A stretch of 43,275 nucleotides of DNA from Candidatus Saccharicenans subterraneus (GTDB lineage Bacteria > Acidobacteriota > Aminicenantia > Aminicenantales > Saccharicenantaceae): contig QUAH01000007.1 in assembly GCA_003426165.1 (NCBI GenBank), forward strand, positions 1-43,275, given 5' to 3'. The notes beneath the pieces are model-generated. The model saw nothing but the letters and a program-made list of their open reading frames with translations. It had not been told where the DNA came from and made no database searches. A program made the position numbers and the translations under genes. Below, piece by piece: positions 1-7,917 of this stretch; position 1 is the first letter of the stretch; every line of letters starts with the position of its first letter.

Positions 1-19
1 AATCCCTTATAATCTCTTT

Positions 20-87
20 GAGCCATCGTAAGTAAAATACTCCTTTCTTAAGGTTGAAGTCTTGAAAAGGAGATATTACGATGGCTC
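20..87. repeat. 12-bp perfect inverted repeat with AT-rich loop
   Basis: GAGCCATCGTAA at 20-31 is the exact reverse complement of TTACGATGGCTC at 76-87, and CTCCTTT / AAAGGAG lie just inside the arms. The right arm contains an ATG at 81 opening a 34-codon frame that starts MARPPKS and runs to 185, overlapping the 3' end of the convergent flippase gene. Such structures occur at the ends of insertion sequences, and the frame could be the stub of a transposase, but no transposase domain is visible. It could equally be a hairpin terminator for a gene to the left of the window. Confidence 0.45.
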
Positions 88-145
88 GTCCTCCTAAATC
101 AATTTGCGAACTATTTTGTACACTAGCCTCTTATTTTATAAATTT

Positions 146-1735
146 CTATTGCCTCATAAATTTTTTTATAAGATTTAGCATATAAGATTTAAGTAATATG
201 TATGGCTCAAGGTCGAATAGACGACTGAGTATAAGAAAGGGTAGTAAAGATAATAAGCAGACTGCAGATATTCTACTTGCAAGAGAAAAAAAACCAGAAA
301 AAGATGCCGTCGGAATATTTTTCAAAAAAGGAAGAGAAAAATAGCAAATTATGCCAATTGGTACTGAGCTTAGTAATATTTTAATAATGTCCAGATTTAG
401 CGAAGTTGAAAAAAAACTTACGTATTTTCTTAAATAATGTCTGTATAAAATTATATCTATTGTCATTACGATGCTCGTAGCTAACGCGATGCCAGGGGCT
501 CCCAGTAGTCTTGATAATAGAATATTCAAGATAATGTTCAAAGATATGCAGATGGCGCTGATTATAAGTGGCGTTTTGGTGTTCTTGAAAGAATAAAATG
601 CCCTGGCCAGGATCGGAGAAATTGAATGGGCAAAAAGACCGAGAACGTACATCTTAAGGACAAAAGATGTTAAAGCAGTCGCTTTAACATCAAATGCTCC
701 TCTTTCAAAAAACAACTTGACTATTGGTTCTGAGAGAAAGAATAAATAGACTGTTGACGGTATTGTGAGATAGAACACGTAGCTAAGCGTCCGATTTAGC
801 CTGGTTTCGTATTCCTTTCTTGAGGTTCCATGCAAGGCGAGCTCGGAGAATGAAGGGAAAACAGCAGTAGCTATGGGAACTGCCAACAGGCTAAAAGGTA
901 CTTGCCAGATTCTTGTTGCAAAATTTAGAGCGGCGATTGAACCCGCATCCAGACTTGAAGCGATCGTTTTATCAATTATCTGGTTCAAGACTGAAAGGCC
1001 ACCTGATATAACGAGAGGTAATAGAAGAAGGGCGAATTTCTTTATTTCAGGCCAGTCTATCTGGTTATAACTTATGGAATGGAAGAACTTGAAACGCCAA
1101 TAAAGAATAAATAGCATTGAAAAAAAGGCAAAGCCCCAACAGAATATCTGTCCTAATGTCCAGCTATGGATACCGAGGTAACGATGGAGAAAGAAAAGGG
1201 AAAGGACGAGGCCAATGTTCCCTATAAATGTAACAAAAATTGGGAAGAAAAACTGCTTTTCGGCCTGCAAAAGGCCGGTGAACATGCCGGTTAGCACAGT
1301 AAATAGCCCAGAGATTATAAGATATCGGGTCAGGCTAACGGCCAGGCTGAAGGTTTCTCCTTTGAATCCGTAGGCTATAATGCGGACACAAAAAGGTGCG
1401 AAGATGAAGATGAGGATTGAAAGAATAATAAATATAGTTCCCCATACCATGAAAACCGAATTGACAAAACGGCGGGCGGCTTCCTGGCTCTGAGCTTTCT
1501 TTTCAAGGTAAAAAGGAATGATTAAGGTGGCAAAGCCGCCGGAAAAAAGGCCTAAGATTAGAGAGGGAATTATCAAGGCTACAAGAAAAGCGTCGGTCTG
1601 ACCGGTGGCACCAAAATACTTGGCGACAAGGACCTCGCGGAAGAAGCCGAAGAATTTGCTGATGAAAGAAATAATTGCGATTATTAGAGCAGCCTGGGTT
1701 ACGGTTTGTTTTTTCAGAAAGGCGGGGAGTTTCAT
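146..1735 (-). CDS. murJ: MurJ/MviN-type lipid II or polysaccharide flippase
   Basis: The product is a polytopic inner-membrane protein of the MOP exporter superfamily, about 529 residues from the ATG at 1735, with many hydrophobic segments. The N-terminal run FGFFREVLVAKYFG, followed by TDAFLVA and a glycine-rich stretch, matches the conserved MurJ start (REV, FG, ADAF pattern). Family members flip undecaprenyl-linked precursors across the inner membrane. A longer frame begins at a GTG at 1795, but that GTG is part of a GTGTCCCC repeat arm, so the internal ATG is preferred. The gene is visibly richer in A+T than its neighbours, which may indicate transfer. A UDP-sugar dehydrogenase lies upstream on the same strand, so a role as an O-unit or exopolysaccharide flippase is also possible. 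Confidence 0.8.
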   Translation of the reverse strand: MKLPAFLKKQTVTQAALIIAIISFISKFFGFFREVLVAKYFGATGQTDAFLVALIIPSLILGLFSGGFATLIIPFYLEKKAQSQEAARRFVNSVFMVWGTIFIILSILIFIFAPFCVRIIAYGFKGETFSLAVSLTRYLIISGLFTVLTGMFTGLLQAEKQFFFPIFVTFIGNIGLVLSLFFLHRYLGIHSWTLGQIFCWGFAFFSMLFILYWRFKFFHSISYNQIDWPEIKKFALLLLPLVISGGLSVLNQIIDKTIASSLDAGSIAALNFATRIWQVPFSLLAVPIATAVFPSFSELALHGTSRKEYETRLNRTLSYVFYLTIPSTVYLFFLSEPIVKLFFERGAFDVKATALTSFVLKMYVLGLFAHSISPILARAFYSFKNTKTPLIISAICISLNIILNILLSRLLGAPGIALATSIVMTIDIILYRHYLRKYVSFFSTSLNLDIIKILLSSVPIGIICYFSLPFLKNIPTASFSGFFSLASRISAVCLLSLLPFLILSRLFDLEPYILLKSYMLNLIKKFMRQ

Positions 1736-1787
1736 GGGATCAAAGAAACGGGGGATACGAAGCTTTTTGGGAGAGAATTGGAAAATA

Positions 1788-1934
1788 GGGGACACAAACT
1801 GCTTCGGATAGAATAGACTTTAATAGCCAATTGATCAGAAAGCGCCAAATAATTCCGTCCAAAGAGGGGACACAAACCTTTTCGGAGAGAATAGACCTTA
1901 ATGGCAGATGGCTCGGGAAAAGGTTTATGTCCCC
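1788..1934. repeat. Two long-form GGGGACA/TGTCCCC repeats in tandem
   Basis: The copy at 1866-1934 is a 69-bp imperfect hairpin. Its 18-nt outer arms (GGGGACACAAACC and TTTTC; GAAAAGG and TTTATGTCCCC) pair at 17 of 18 positions around an AT-rich centre with TAGACCTTAATGGC. The copy starting at 1788 has the same left arm type (CTGCTTCGGATA) and the TAGACTTTAATAGC centre, but its right arm has decayed by about 1860. The intact copy ends six bases from the stop codon of the UDP-sugar dehydrogenase at 1941. Confidence 0.8.
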
Positions 1935-1940
1935 ACTTCA

Positions 1941-3347
1941 TCATGCCTTAATAACCTTGTCTGATTTTATTCCTGCCTTGCCCAGGAGGTTCCGCGTGTC
2001 CACGATCAGTTTCGCATGGTCGTGGATGAAAGAGGCATCGTAGGCTGAGTGGTCGGTGGCGATGATCACGCAGTCGTAGAATGCCAGGTTCTTCTCCGTC
2101 AGCGGAACCGAATCCTTCTCTAACTTCCACTTTCTGGTCTTCGGGGGCTTTGGTATGTACGGGTCATTGTAGTCAACCTCTGCCCCGCGGCTCTTGAGCA
2201 GCTCAATCAGCTTGAACGAGGGGGATTCCCTCGGGTCGTCCACGTCTTTTTTGTAAGCCAGGCCCAGGATTAAGATCTTTGCTCCCTTAAGGCTTTTCCC
2301 GTGCCTGTTCAGGGCTTCCATCGTTCTATTAACAACGTAGTAAGGCATGGAGATGTTGATTTCCCCGGCCAGCTCGATAAACTTGGTGCTGAAGTCATAC
2401 TCGCGCGCCTTCCATGTCAGGTAGAAGGGGTCGATGGGGATGCAATGGCCGCCGAGCCCGGGCCCCGGGTAAAAGGCTTGGAAGCCAAACGGCTTGGTCT
2501 TGGCCGCTTCAATCACTTCCCAGATATCTATGCCCATCCGGTCGAAGAGCATCTTGAGCTCGTTGACCAGGGCGATATTGACGGCGCGGTAGGTGTTTTC
2601 CAGGATCTTGGTGGCTTCGGCTGCTCGGCAAGAAGAAACCGGCACGGTGCGGGTGACTATCTGGTCGTAGAGAGCCTTGGCCACTTCCAGGCACGACGGG
2701 GTATAGCCGCCGACCACCTTGGGTATGGTGGCCGTGGTGTAGTCCTTGTTGTTGGGGTCCTCGCGCTCAGGTGAAAAGGCCAGGAAAAAATCGCGGCCAG
2801 AGTGGAGGCCCGTCTTTTTTTCCAGGATGTGCCGCATGTCCTCGTCGGTGGTGCCGGGGTAAGTGGTCGATTCCAGGACGACCAGCTGCCCGCGCCTCAG
2901 GTGCTCGGCGATGGTGTGAGTGGTGTTGAACACGAAGCTCATGTCGGGCTCGCGGTTTTCGTTAAGCGGGGTGGGCACGCAGATGAGGATGGCGTCGACG
3001 GAGCGCAGCTCGGAAAAGTCTGAGGTGGCATGGAAGCGGCCGGTCTCCAGCCAGCCCTGGATGAGGGATGAGGGCAGGTAATGGATGTAGCTTTTTCCGG
3101 CGCGGAGCTTGTGGATTTTTTCCTCGTCTATGTCGAAGCCGATGACCGGAAAGCCGGCCTTCATGAACTCGCGGACCAGGGGCAGGCCGACGTAGCCCAG
3201 GCCGACGACCCCGACCACTGCCTTTTTGGAACGGATTTTGGCGAGAAGGCTGTCCTTGAGGTTGCTGGTGGGCTTTGAGTTTTTAGCACTGGATTTGTTC
3301 GCTTTATTTTGGGACCGTTGTCCTTTTTTGTCTGATTTCTTTTCCAT
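1941..3347 (-). CDS. UDP-N-acetylglucosamine/ManNAc 6-dehydrogenase (WbpA/WecC type)
   Basis: This is a cytoplasmic NAD-dependent nucleotide-sugar dehydrogenase that oxidises the C6 hydroxyl of a UDP-HexNAc to a uronic acid. The Rossmann motif GLGYVG is at residues 49-54. The central dimerisation helix ENTYRAVNIALVNE starts near 250, the catalytic cysteine C302 lies in GGHCIPIDPFYLTWKA, and the C-terminal nucleotide-binding domain starts near 345. The FYLTWKA run after the catalytic loop is typical of WbpA-like enzymes acting on UDP-GlcNAc rather than of UDP-glucose dehydrogenases. The first 40 residues are a Lys/Ser-rich extension not found in most homologues. The ATG at 3347 has GGGAG upstream, and a TATAAT lies 42 bases upstream. 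WecB, encoded about 18.5 kb away, could supply UDP-ManNAc as a substrate. Confidence 0.88.
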   Translation of the reverse strand: MEKKSDKKGQRSQNKANKSSAKNSKPTSNLKDSLLAKIRSKKAVVGVVGLGYVGLPLVREFMKAGFPVIGFDIDEEKIHKLRAGKSYIHYLPSSLIQGWLETGRFHATSDFSELRSVDAILICVPTPLNENREPDMSFVFNTTHTIAEHLRRGQLVVLESTTYPGTTDEDMRHILEKKTGLHSGRDFFLAFSPEREDPNNKDYTTATIPKVVGGYTPSCLEVAKALYDQIVTRTVPVSSCRAAEATKILENTYRAVNIALVNELKMLFDRMGIDIWEVIEAAKTKPFGFQAFYPGPGLGGHCIPIDPFYLTWKAREYDFSTKFIELAGEINISMPYYVVNRTMEALNRHGKSLKGAKILILGLAYKKDVDDPRESPSFKLIELLKSRGAEVDYNDPYIPKPPKTRKWKLEKDSVPLTEKNLAFYDCVIIATDHSAYDASFIHDHAKLIVDTRNLLGKAGIKSDKVIKA

Positions 3348-3389
3348 TGTTCCTGGCTCCCTTCCTCAGTCCTGAATAATCATTGGAAG

Positions 3390-3395
3390 ATTATA
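3390..3395 (-). promoter_or_regulatory. TATAAT -10 element for the UDP-sugar dehydrogenase
   Basis: On the minus strand the sequence reads TTTTTTATATAATC, the same 14 bases that precede the DUF4405 gene. The element lies 42 bases before the ATG at 3347. No clear -35 hexamer is visible at 17 bases; a T-tract replaces it. Confidence 0.5.
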
Positions 3396-3450
3396 TAAAA
3401 AATATAGGGCTAATTAAAGTGAGGAGAGGCGTGGGAAGGGGGCATGCAAG

Positions 3451-3597
3451 GGGGACACGAACCCTTTCGGAGGAAATATACTTTAACAGAGTATGGCTCA
3501 GAGAAAGGTTTATGCCCCGAAAGAAACAGGGGACACGTATTGTTTCAACCAGAATAAACTTTAATAGCCGATTGCATAGGAAGCAGTTCATGTCCCC
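3451..3597. repeat. Two long-form GGGGACA/TGTCCCC repeats in tandem
   Basis: The copies are at 3451-3518 and 3529-3597, 68 and 69 bp long. The first has arms of the AACCCTTTC / GAGAAAGGTT type and ends TATGCCCC. The second combines a GTATTGTTTC left arm with an AAGCAGTTCATGTCCCC right arm, so it looks recombined or decayed. Both keep the CTTTAA centre. The second ends four bases from the stop codon of the short-chain dehydrogenase, so it could terminate that gene. Confidence 0.8.
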
Positions 3598-3601
3598 GGT
3601 C

Positions 3602-4459
3602 TCAGTGCCCCAGGCCGGACAGGGCCTGGCTCAGTTCCCAGAGCTTCCTCTGGTTTTCTATATCGTAGGAGGCGGCGGAGGAGCGGCGTTCCTTTTTTTC
3701 AAAGAAATACTTACCCGTAGCGCCTCTGACCTCGGGCGATGAAGCCAGGTAGACCACAATTTCCGCACCGCGGGCCGGGCTGAGGAGCTGGCGTTTGCTC
3801 AGGTAGTAAAGCCGGTGCTTGAGCCAGGGGATGAGGCCGTTGTTTCGGGCGAAGTTGGTGGCCACCCCGCCCGGGTCGGCAGCGTTAACGGTTATGCGGG
3901 ACTGGCGGTCCTTCAGCCGCTCAGCCAGCGCATAGGTGAAAAGGACGTTGGCCAGCTTGGAGCGGGCGTATTGCTTCTTGCCGTCGTATTCTTCCGGTCG
4001 AAGGATATTTTCAATGACGCCATCGGCCCCGTAATGAGCCCCGGAAGCAACGTTGATGATGCGGGCCTCTGCGGACCTTTCAAGCAGGTCAAGAAGCGAC
4101 AGGGTCAGGACAAAGTGGCCGAGGTGGTTGGTGGCCAGGGTCAGCTCGATTCCTTCTGGCGTAAGCTGGTGGCGCAAAAACCGGGCGCCGGCGTTGTTGA
4201 TGAGAACGTCAAGGCTGTCCAGGTCGTTTCTGAGCTGGCTGGCAAGAGCCTGGACGTCGCGTAGAAGTGACAGGTCGCACAGGTACCAGGAAACTGCCTC
4301 GTTGCGTGTCACCTGCCTTATTCTGCGGCAGGTAGCTTCGGCCTTATCTTTATTGCGGGCGACGATGATGACCCTGAAACCCTGCCGGGCCAGCGCCATC
4401 GCAGCAGCCCGCCCGATGCCCGAAGTGGCCCCGGTTATAAGACAGGTTTTCTGGCTCAT
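3602..4459 (-). CDS. Short-chain dehydrogenase/reductase, retinol-dehydrogenase-like
   Basis: This is a cytoplasmic NAD(P)-dependent oxidoreductase of the classical SDR family, about 285 residues from the ATG at 4459. The cofactor motif TGATSGIG is at residues 9-16 of that start. NNAG follows near 83-86, and the catalytic YxxxK pair is in QYARSKLANVLF. The run YARSKLANVLF and the length resemble the retinol dehydrogenase/WW-domain-oxidoreductase branch of bacterial SDRs; the substrate cannot be told. A longer frame starts at a TTG at 4483, but that TTG overlaps a TATAAT element, so the ATG is preferred. With the -10 element only 12 bases from the ATG, the mRNA would be nearly leaderless. Confidence 0.85.
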   Translation of the reverse strand: MSQKTCLITGATSGIGRAAAMALARQGFRVIIVARNKDKAEATCRRIRQVTRNEAVSWYLCDLSLLRDVQALASQLRNDLDSLDVLINNAGARFLRHQLTPEGIELTLATNHLGHFVLTLSLLDLLERSAEARIINVASGAHYGADGVIENILRPEEYDGKKQYARSKLANVLFTYALAERLKDRQSRITVNAADPGGVATNFARNNGLIPWLKHRLYYLSKRQLLSPARGAEIVVYLASSPEVRGATGKYFFEKKERRSSAASYDIENQRKLWELSQALSGLGH

Positions 4460-4471
4460 GCTGATGGGAAT

Positions 4472-4477
4472 ATTATA
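4472..4477 (-). promoter_or_regulatory. TATAAT -10 element close to the SDR start
   Basis: The minus strand reads TTTTGTCTTATAAT. The identical 14 bases occur at 12328-12315, upstream of the ABC ATPase. The distance to the ATG at 4459 is 12 bases, so transcription starting about seven bases downstream would leave a leader of roughly five bases. Confidence 0.5.
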
Positions 4478-4505
4478 AGACAAAAAATATAGGAGAAAAA
4501 TAATA

Positions 4506-4992
4506 GGGGACGTATTCTTATATCCCGATTCTTTCCCGGAGCGAATAGACCTTATTCATTTTTCACCAGGGCCGATGCCGGGGACACATATTCCTGTTCT
4601 AACAAGAGGGGGGACAGGAGAGAGAATTGGCAATAGCTGGTCGCTCGATCGAAAACAAGGAACACTCTCCTGCGTTCCTAATTCTTGGGCCCTGGATAAA
4701 GCCGGGGCGGGGAAAACAGAGCACAGAAGGAAAACAGGGGACGCGAACCTTTTCAGAGGGAATGGACTTGAACGTGATATGGAGCGGAAAAAGGTTTCTG
4801 CCCCCCTAAAGAAACAGGGGACACGAACTGCTTCGGATAAAATGGACTTTAATAGCGCATCGATCAGGAAGCAGTTCATGTCCCCCGCCCCTAATGTTCC
4901 CGGCGGCGTCCCCTGGGCTAAGAGGGGCCATAAACCTTTTCAAAGGGAAAAGGCTTTAATGACTGATTGTTAAGAAAAAGTCTCATGTCCCC
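4506..4992. repeat. Cluster of long-form repeats in a gene-free stretch
   Basis: The 4460-5152 intergenic region holds no convincing gene. It contains long-form hairpins at 4737-4806, 4817-4885 and 4924-4992, plus a decayed one beginning at 4506. The copy at 4817 has GAACTGCTTC / GAAGCAGTTC arms, whereas the copy at 4737 has GAACCTTTTC / AAAAAGGTTTC arms. The inner arm sequence therefore differs between copies while pairing is kept. GGGGACA fragments also occur near 4576 and 4608. Confidence 0.75.
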
Positions 4993-5109
4993 GGCATCAT
5001 GTCCTCTCCGCCGGGTTCCCCGGGTCCGGTGTCCGGGGCGTGGCTGGCCAAAATTCGAAAAAATAAAAAGTACCATCACTTTTAGACAAAAAATGCTTGA
5101 CTTTTGCCA

Positions 5110-5115
5110 TATAAT
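5110..5115 (+). promoter_or_regulatory. TATAAT -10 element of the first exported small protein
   Basis: CTTTTGCCATATAAT lies 37 bases before the ATG. TTGACT is at 5097-5102, only seven bases upstream of the TATAAT, a spacing also seen (six bases) before the paralogue. If TTGACT is a true -35, the -10 would have to be the poorer TAAAAA at 5120. Confidence 0.45.
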
Positions 5116-5152
5116 GTCGTAAAAAAACCATAATTAAACTCGGGAGGACGGA

Positions 5153-5698
5153 ATGCTTACCCTGAGAGTTTTCAGGTCCCGTTTCTTGTTAAGCCTGGTT
5201 TTGAGTGCGTTTACCCTGTTAATTTTGCCGGTGGAAGGATTTTCAAGAACTGATAAGCCAGCCAGGGGCGGTTCCCTGGTGGGCTTTATCTATGGCAGCG
5301 ACATGAAGACCCCGGTCAAGAATGCCGTGGTCAAGCTGCGTAACGTTGAAAACGGCTACGAGTACTACAGTACCCCCACGGATTCGACCGGAGCCTATAA
5401 GATAGAACAGATCAAGGCAGGCAAGTATGTCCTGGGCATTACGGCCCCTGATGGCGATTACAATTTCGGCTATGTCGTCAGCGTTAAGGAAGGCGAGGTG
5501 GGCAAGCTCAGCCTGGCCCTGATGCGCGGGGAAATTAGCCCCATGGGCCAGGGCAGCGAGGGCTATCCCAAGGAGAAGCCTTCCTTTTTCTGGACGCCAG
5601 TTGGCATAGCTGTCCTGATGATCCTGACCACCGGTGCCCTCTACGGCGCCTTCAAGCTGATGGAAGGCAAGGAAGAAGCTTCCCCATCGAAGAAGTAA
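5153..5698 (+). CDS. Exported carboxypeptidase-regulatory-like (CNA-B-like) protein, copy 1
   Basis: The 181-residue product has a signal peptide or anchor (hydrophobic 11-26). A beta-sandwich of the carboxypeptidase-regulatory/SpaA type follows at about 42-125, recognisable from GFIYGSDMKTPVKNAVV, the TDSTGAYKIEQIKAGKYVLGI-type core and the GDYNF turn. A short linker, one transmembrane helix near 149-168 and a charged tail EGKEEASPSKK complete it. Such domains are structural and non-catalytic, so the protein is probably held in the inner membrane with its domain outside the cytoplasm. The ATG at 5153 follows the strong site GGGAGGACGGA. The next gene is an 80% identical copy with the same ribosome binding site. 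No function can be assigned. Confidence 0.8.
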   Translation: MLTLRVFRSRFLLSLVLSAFTLLILPVEGFSRTDKPARGGSLVGFIYGSDMKTPVKNAVVKLRNVENGYEYYSTPTDSTGAYKIEQIKAGKYVLGITAPDGDYNFGYVVSVKEGEVGKLSLALMRGEISPMGQGSEGYPKEKPSFFWTPVGIAVLMILTTGALYGAFKLMEGKEEASPSKK

Positions 5699-5896
5699 GA
5701 GAAGCATTAAGAGAGACTCATCACGCCTTTCTTGATTTCTTAGGGGATTAATCTGTTTAAAATATAGGTGGACAAACCAGCCTCCCTCCTGTTGTCCGGG
5801 CCTGCCCATTCCAGAAGGCCGGTCATCTTTTTATAGACCGAGCACCCGGGTCTGACTTATCCTGTCTTGCGCACGAGAAAAAGCTTGACTTTTTTA

Positions 5897-5902
5897 TATA
5901 AT
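5897..5902 (+). promoter_or_regulatory. TATAAT -10 element of the second exported small protein
   Basis: GCTTGACTTTTTTATATAAT precedes the second copy, 39 bases before its ATG. TTGACT is at 5885-5890. A TATTAG at 5908 is 17 bases from TTGACT and is an alternative -10. The arrangement parallels the first copy, so the promoter was duplicated with the gene. Confidence 0.45.
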
Positions 5903-5941
5903 TCTTCTATTAGATAGGTAAGGTTAGCGCGGGAGGACGGA

Positions 5942-6487
5942 ATGCTTACCCTGAAATTTTTTAAGTCTCGTCTTTTTGTGACCCTGGTCTTGAGTGCATT
6001 TACCCTGTTAATTTTGCCGTTGGAAGGATTTTCAAGAAGCGATAAAACAACCCGGGGCAGCGCCCTGGTCGGATTCATTTATGCCAGCGATATGAAGACC
6101 CCGGTTCAGAATGCCGTGGTCAAGCTGCGTAACGTTGAAAACGGCTACGAGTTCTTCAGCACCCCCACGGATGCAACCGGTGCCTACAAGATTGAACAGC
6201 TCAAGGAAGGCAAGTACGTTCTGGGGATCACCGCCCCTGATGGCGATTACAATTTCAGCTATGTCGTCAGCGTTAAGGAAGGGGAGATAGGCAAGCTCAG
6301 CCTGGCCCTGATGCGCGGAGAGATTTCCCCGATGAGCCAGGGAACGCAGAGCTCCGCGCAGGACAAACCATCATTTTTCTATACGCCTGTCGGCATGGCC
6401 GTGCTGATGGTTGTAACCACCGTGGCCCTTTACGGCGCCTTCAAGCTGATTGAAGGCAAAGAAGAAGCTTCCCCGTCCAAGAAGTAA
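5942..6487 (+). CDS. Exported carboxypeptidase-regulatory-like protein, copy 2
   Basis: This is a tandem paralogue of the preceding gene: 181 residues, same domain order, and 145 of 181 residues identical by my hand alignment. Differences cluster in the signal peptide and in the linker at 131-140, where QGSEGYPK becomes QGTQSSAQ. The sandwich core from 60 to 125 is nearly unchanged. The GGGAGGACGGAATG start region is identical to copy 1. Each copy has its own upstream TATAAT and a 243-base spacer separates them, so they may be expressed separately. Conservation of the core with drift in the linker suggests both are functional. Confidence 0.8.
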   Translation: MLTLKFFKSRLFVTLVLSAFTLLILPLEGFSRSDKTTRGSALVGFIYASDMKTPVQNAVVKLRNVENGYEFFSTPTDATGAYKIEQLKEGKYVLGITAPDGDYNFSYVVSVKEGEIGKLSLALMRGEISPMSQGTQSSAQDKPSFFYTPVGMAVLMVVTTVALYGAFKLIEGKEEASPSKK

Positions 6488-6671
6488 GAGAAGCAAGAGG
6501 CGGGACTCACTCCGAATTCCACGATTTTCTGGGGCGTCAGTCCATCCAACATAAGATAAGGGAACAGACTAGTGCCCCGCGTATTATCCGCTTCAGCCCG
6601 TGCCGGTAGCGGTTCTTTGGTTTGCTATCTCAACCTGGTTCCCGATGGGATACCAAAAAGACTGAAATTTG

Positions 6672-6687
6672 GTTCCCTTTAGGGAAC
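6672..6687. repeat. Small perfect hairpin GTTCCC-TTTA-GGGAAC
   Basis: Six-base arms flank a four-base loop 185 bases after the second exported protein. It could be a weak terminator, but no T-run follows directly. Confidence 0.3.
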
Positions 6688-6722
6688 TAACTTTGGGAAA
6701 GGGGGTACGCTTTTGCTGACAA

Positions 6723-6916
6723 GGGGACACGCACTGTTTCAACGGGAATAAACTTTAATATAGGTGCTGGCACACCCGGAAACAGGGGACACAAACTTTT
6801 CCACAGAGAATAGGCTTTAACAGCCTATGGCTATGCCGGTAACAGGGAACACGAACTGCTTCGGATAAAATAGACTTTAATAGCGAATCGGTTAGCGTGA
6901 AACAGAGCCTGTCCCC
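6723..6916. repeat. Three long-form repeats in the 6488-6924 gene-free stretch
   Basis: Left arms begin at 6723, 6785 and 6845. All carry the AATA-CTTTAATA or TAGGCTTTAACAGC centre. The first two have lost their right arms. The third (6845-6916) ends GAGCCTGTCCCC, eight bases from the stop codon of the LolA-like gene. No other gene-like signal is seen between 6488 and 6924. Confidence 0.7.
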
Positions 6917-6924
6917 GATTTTAT

Positions 6925-7917
6925 TTATTTTAGGGCGGCGCGGGTGAAGATGTAATCGGGAATCCGGGCGTCAAACTCTATGGAGTCGATCACAAATTCC
7001 GTGCCTTCCCCCGCCTTGAGCATATCCTTGAAAATGGCCCGGTCGGGGACCCAGCGCGAGCCGAACTTCCTCAGGCTCAGCACCTCGACCTTCTTGAGGA
7101 GTGTTCCGCCCCGGGCATAGAGCTCTTCCCGCACGGTAATGAACCGCTCCCTGTCCACCCACAGCCTGCGCCGCGGGTAGGCCACGTCTTCCTGTCGGGC
7201 TTGAAGCTCCAGCACCCAGCACCTGACCTCGCTCCCTTCTCTAACGACACCGCCTTGGACCCTGGTTTGCCCGGCCGTGGCCCCGCCTTTTGTTTCTTCA
7301 GACCCGGCACCGGCATCTGCCGGGTCTCTTTTTTCCCCGGTCTTTTCGGCCTTTAACCCTTCGCCCAGCTTAATCGTCTCCTCGCCCACCACCTCGGCCG
7401 TGTAGGAATTAAGGAGCTTCGGATCTTCCATCATGTCCTCGTAGCTCAGGTCCGAGCCCATCACCGACTGCCGCAGCATGTGCCCTGAAATCAGAATGGT
7501 CCGCTCGGTCCAGGGCGAGTACATCCAGAGCTGGTTGCCCAGCTTGAGCATCTTGGTACCGCGCTCGCGCGGCGGGGCCAGGTACTCGGTGAAGGCCTTC
7601 TCCGTGCCCTGGACGTAGGACTTGAACTCCACGGTGCGGGAGGCACGCCGCAGGTGGATTATCATCCTGGCGGTCATAACCTTGTTGCCGGCCGTGATGT
7701 TTTCATCCACCCGCCTGAGGATTTCCTGGCCGCTCGGGGGCCGGATTTGTGCTCCCGTTGATACGGTCAGGCACATGGCGGCCATAATGATTAAAACCAG
7801 CGCCACCGGCAGCCTTGCGGCCGACAAGAATCCTTGGGATCTGGTTTTACCCTTCGCCTTATCATAAAAACTTTCCGATTGCTCTAGTCCGAAGGCTCTA
7901 GGTGATATTGGCTTCAT
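6925..7917 (-). CDS. Outer-membrane lipoprotein-sorting-like (LolA-like) periplasmic protein
   Basis: The product has 330 residues, with a long N-region and a hydrophobic segment near 36-52 ending TGAQ, which suits a signal peptide. The rest matches the LolA-like family often annotated outer membrane lipoprotein-sorting protein (PF17131 type): conserved features are the YLAPPRERGTKML run near 113-124, LWMYSP near 130 and the SDLSYEDMM run near 155-163. Residues about 185-229 form a Lys/Glu/Gly/Thr-rich insertion that interrupts the domain. It is the last gene of a cluster with two FtsX permeases and a LolD-like ATPase, so it probably receives a lipoprotein or lipid from them in the periplasm. 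The ATG has only a GGGG stretch upstream. Confidence 0.78.
   Translation of the reverse strand: MKPISPRAFGLEQSESFYDKAKGKTRSQGFLSAARLPVALVLIIMAAMCLTVSTGAQIRPPSGQEILRRVDENITAGNKVMTARMIIHLRRASRTVEFKSYVQGTEKAFTEYLAPPRERGTKMLKLGNQLWMYSPWTERTILISGHMLRQSVMGSDLSYEDMMEDPKLLNSYTAEVVGEETIKLGEGLKAEKTGEKRDPADAGAGSEETKGGATAGQTRVQGGVVREGSEVRCWVLELQARQEDVAYPRRRLWVDRERFITVREELYARGGTLLKKVEVLSLRKFGSRWVPDRAIFKDMLKAGEGTEFVIDSIEFDARIPDYIFTRAALK

Noticed and set aside
1736..1795. N-terminal extension of the flippase from the GTG at 1795
   Set aside because: The GTG is part of a GTGTCCCC repeat arm, and the family start fits the ATG at 1735.
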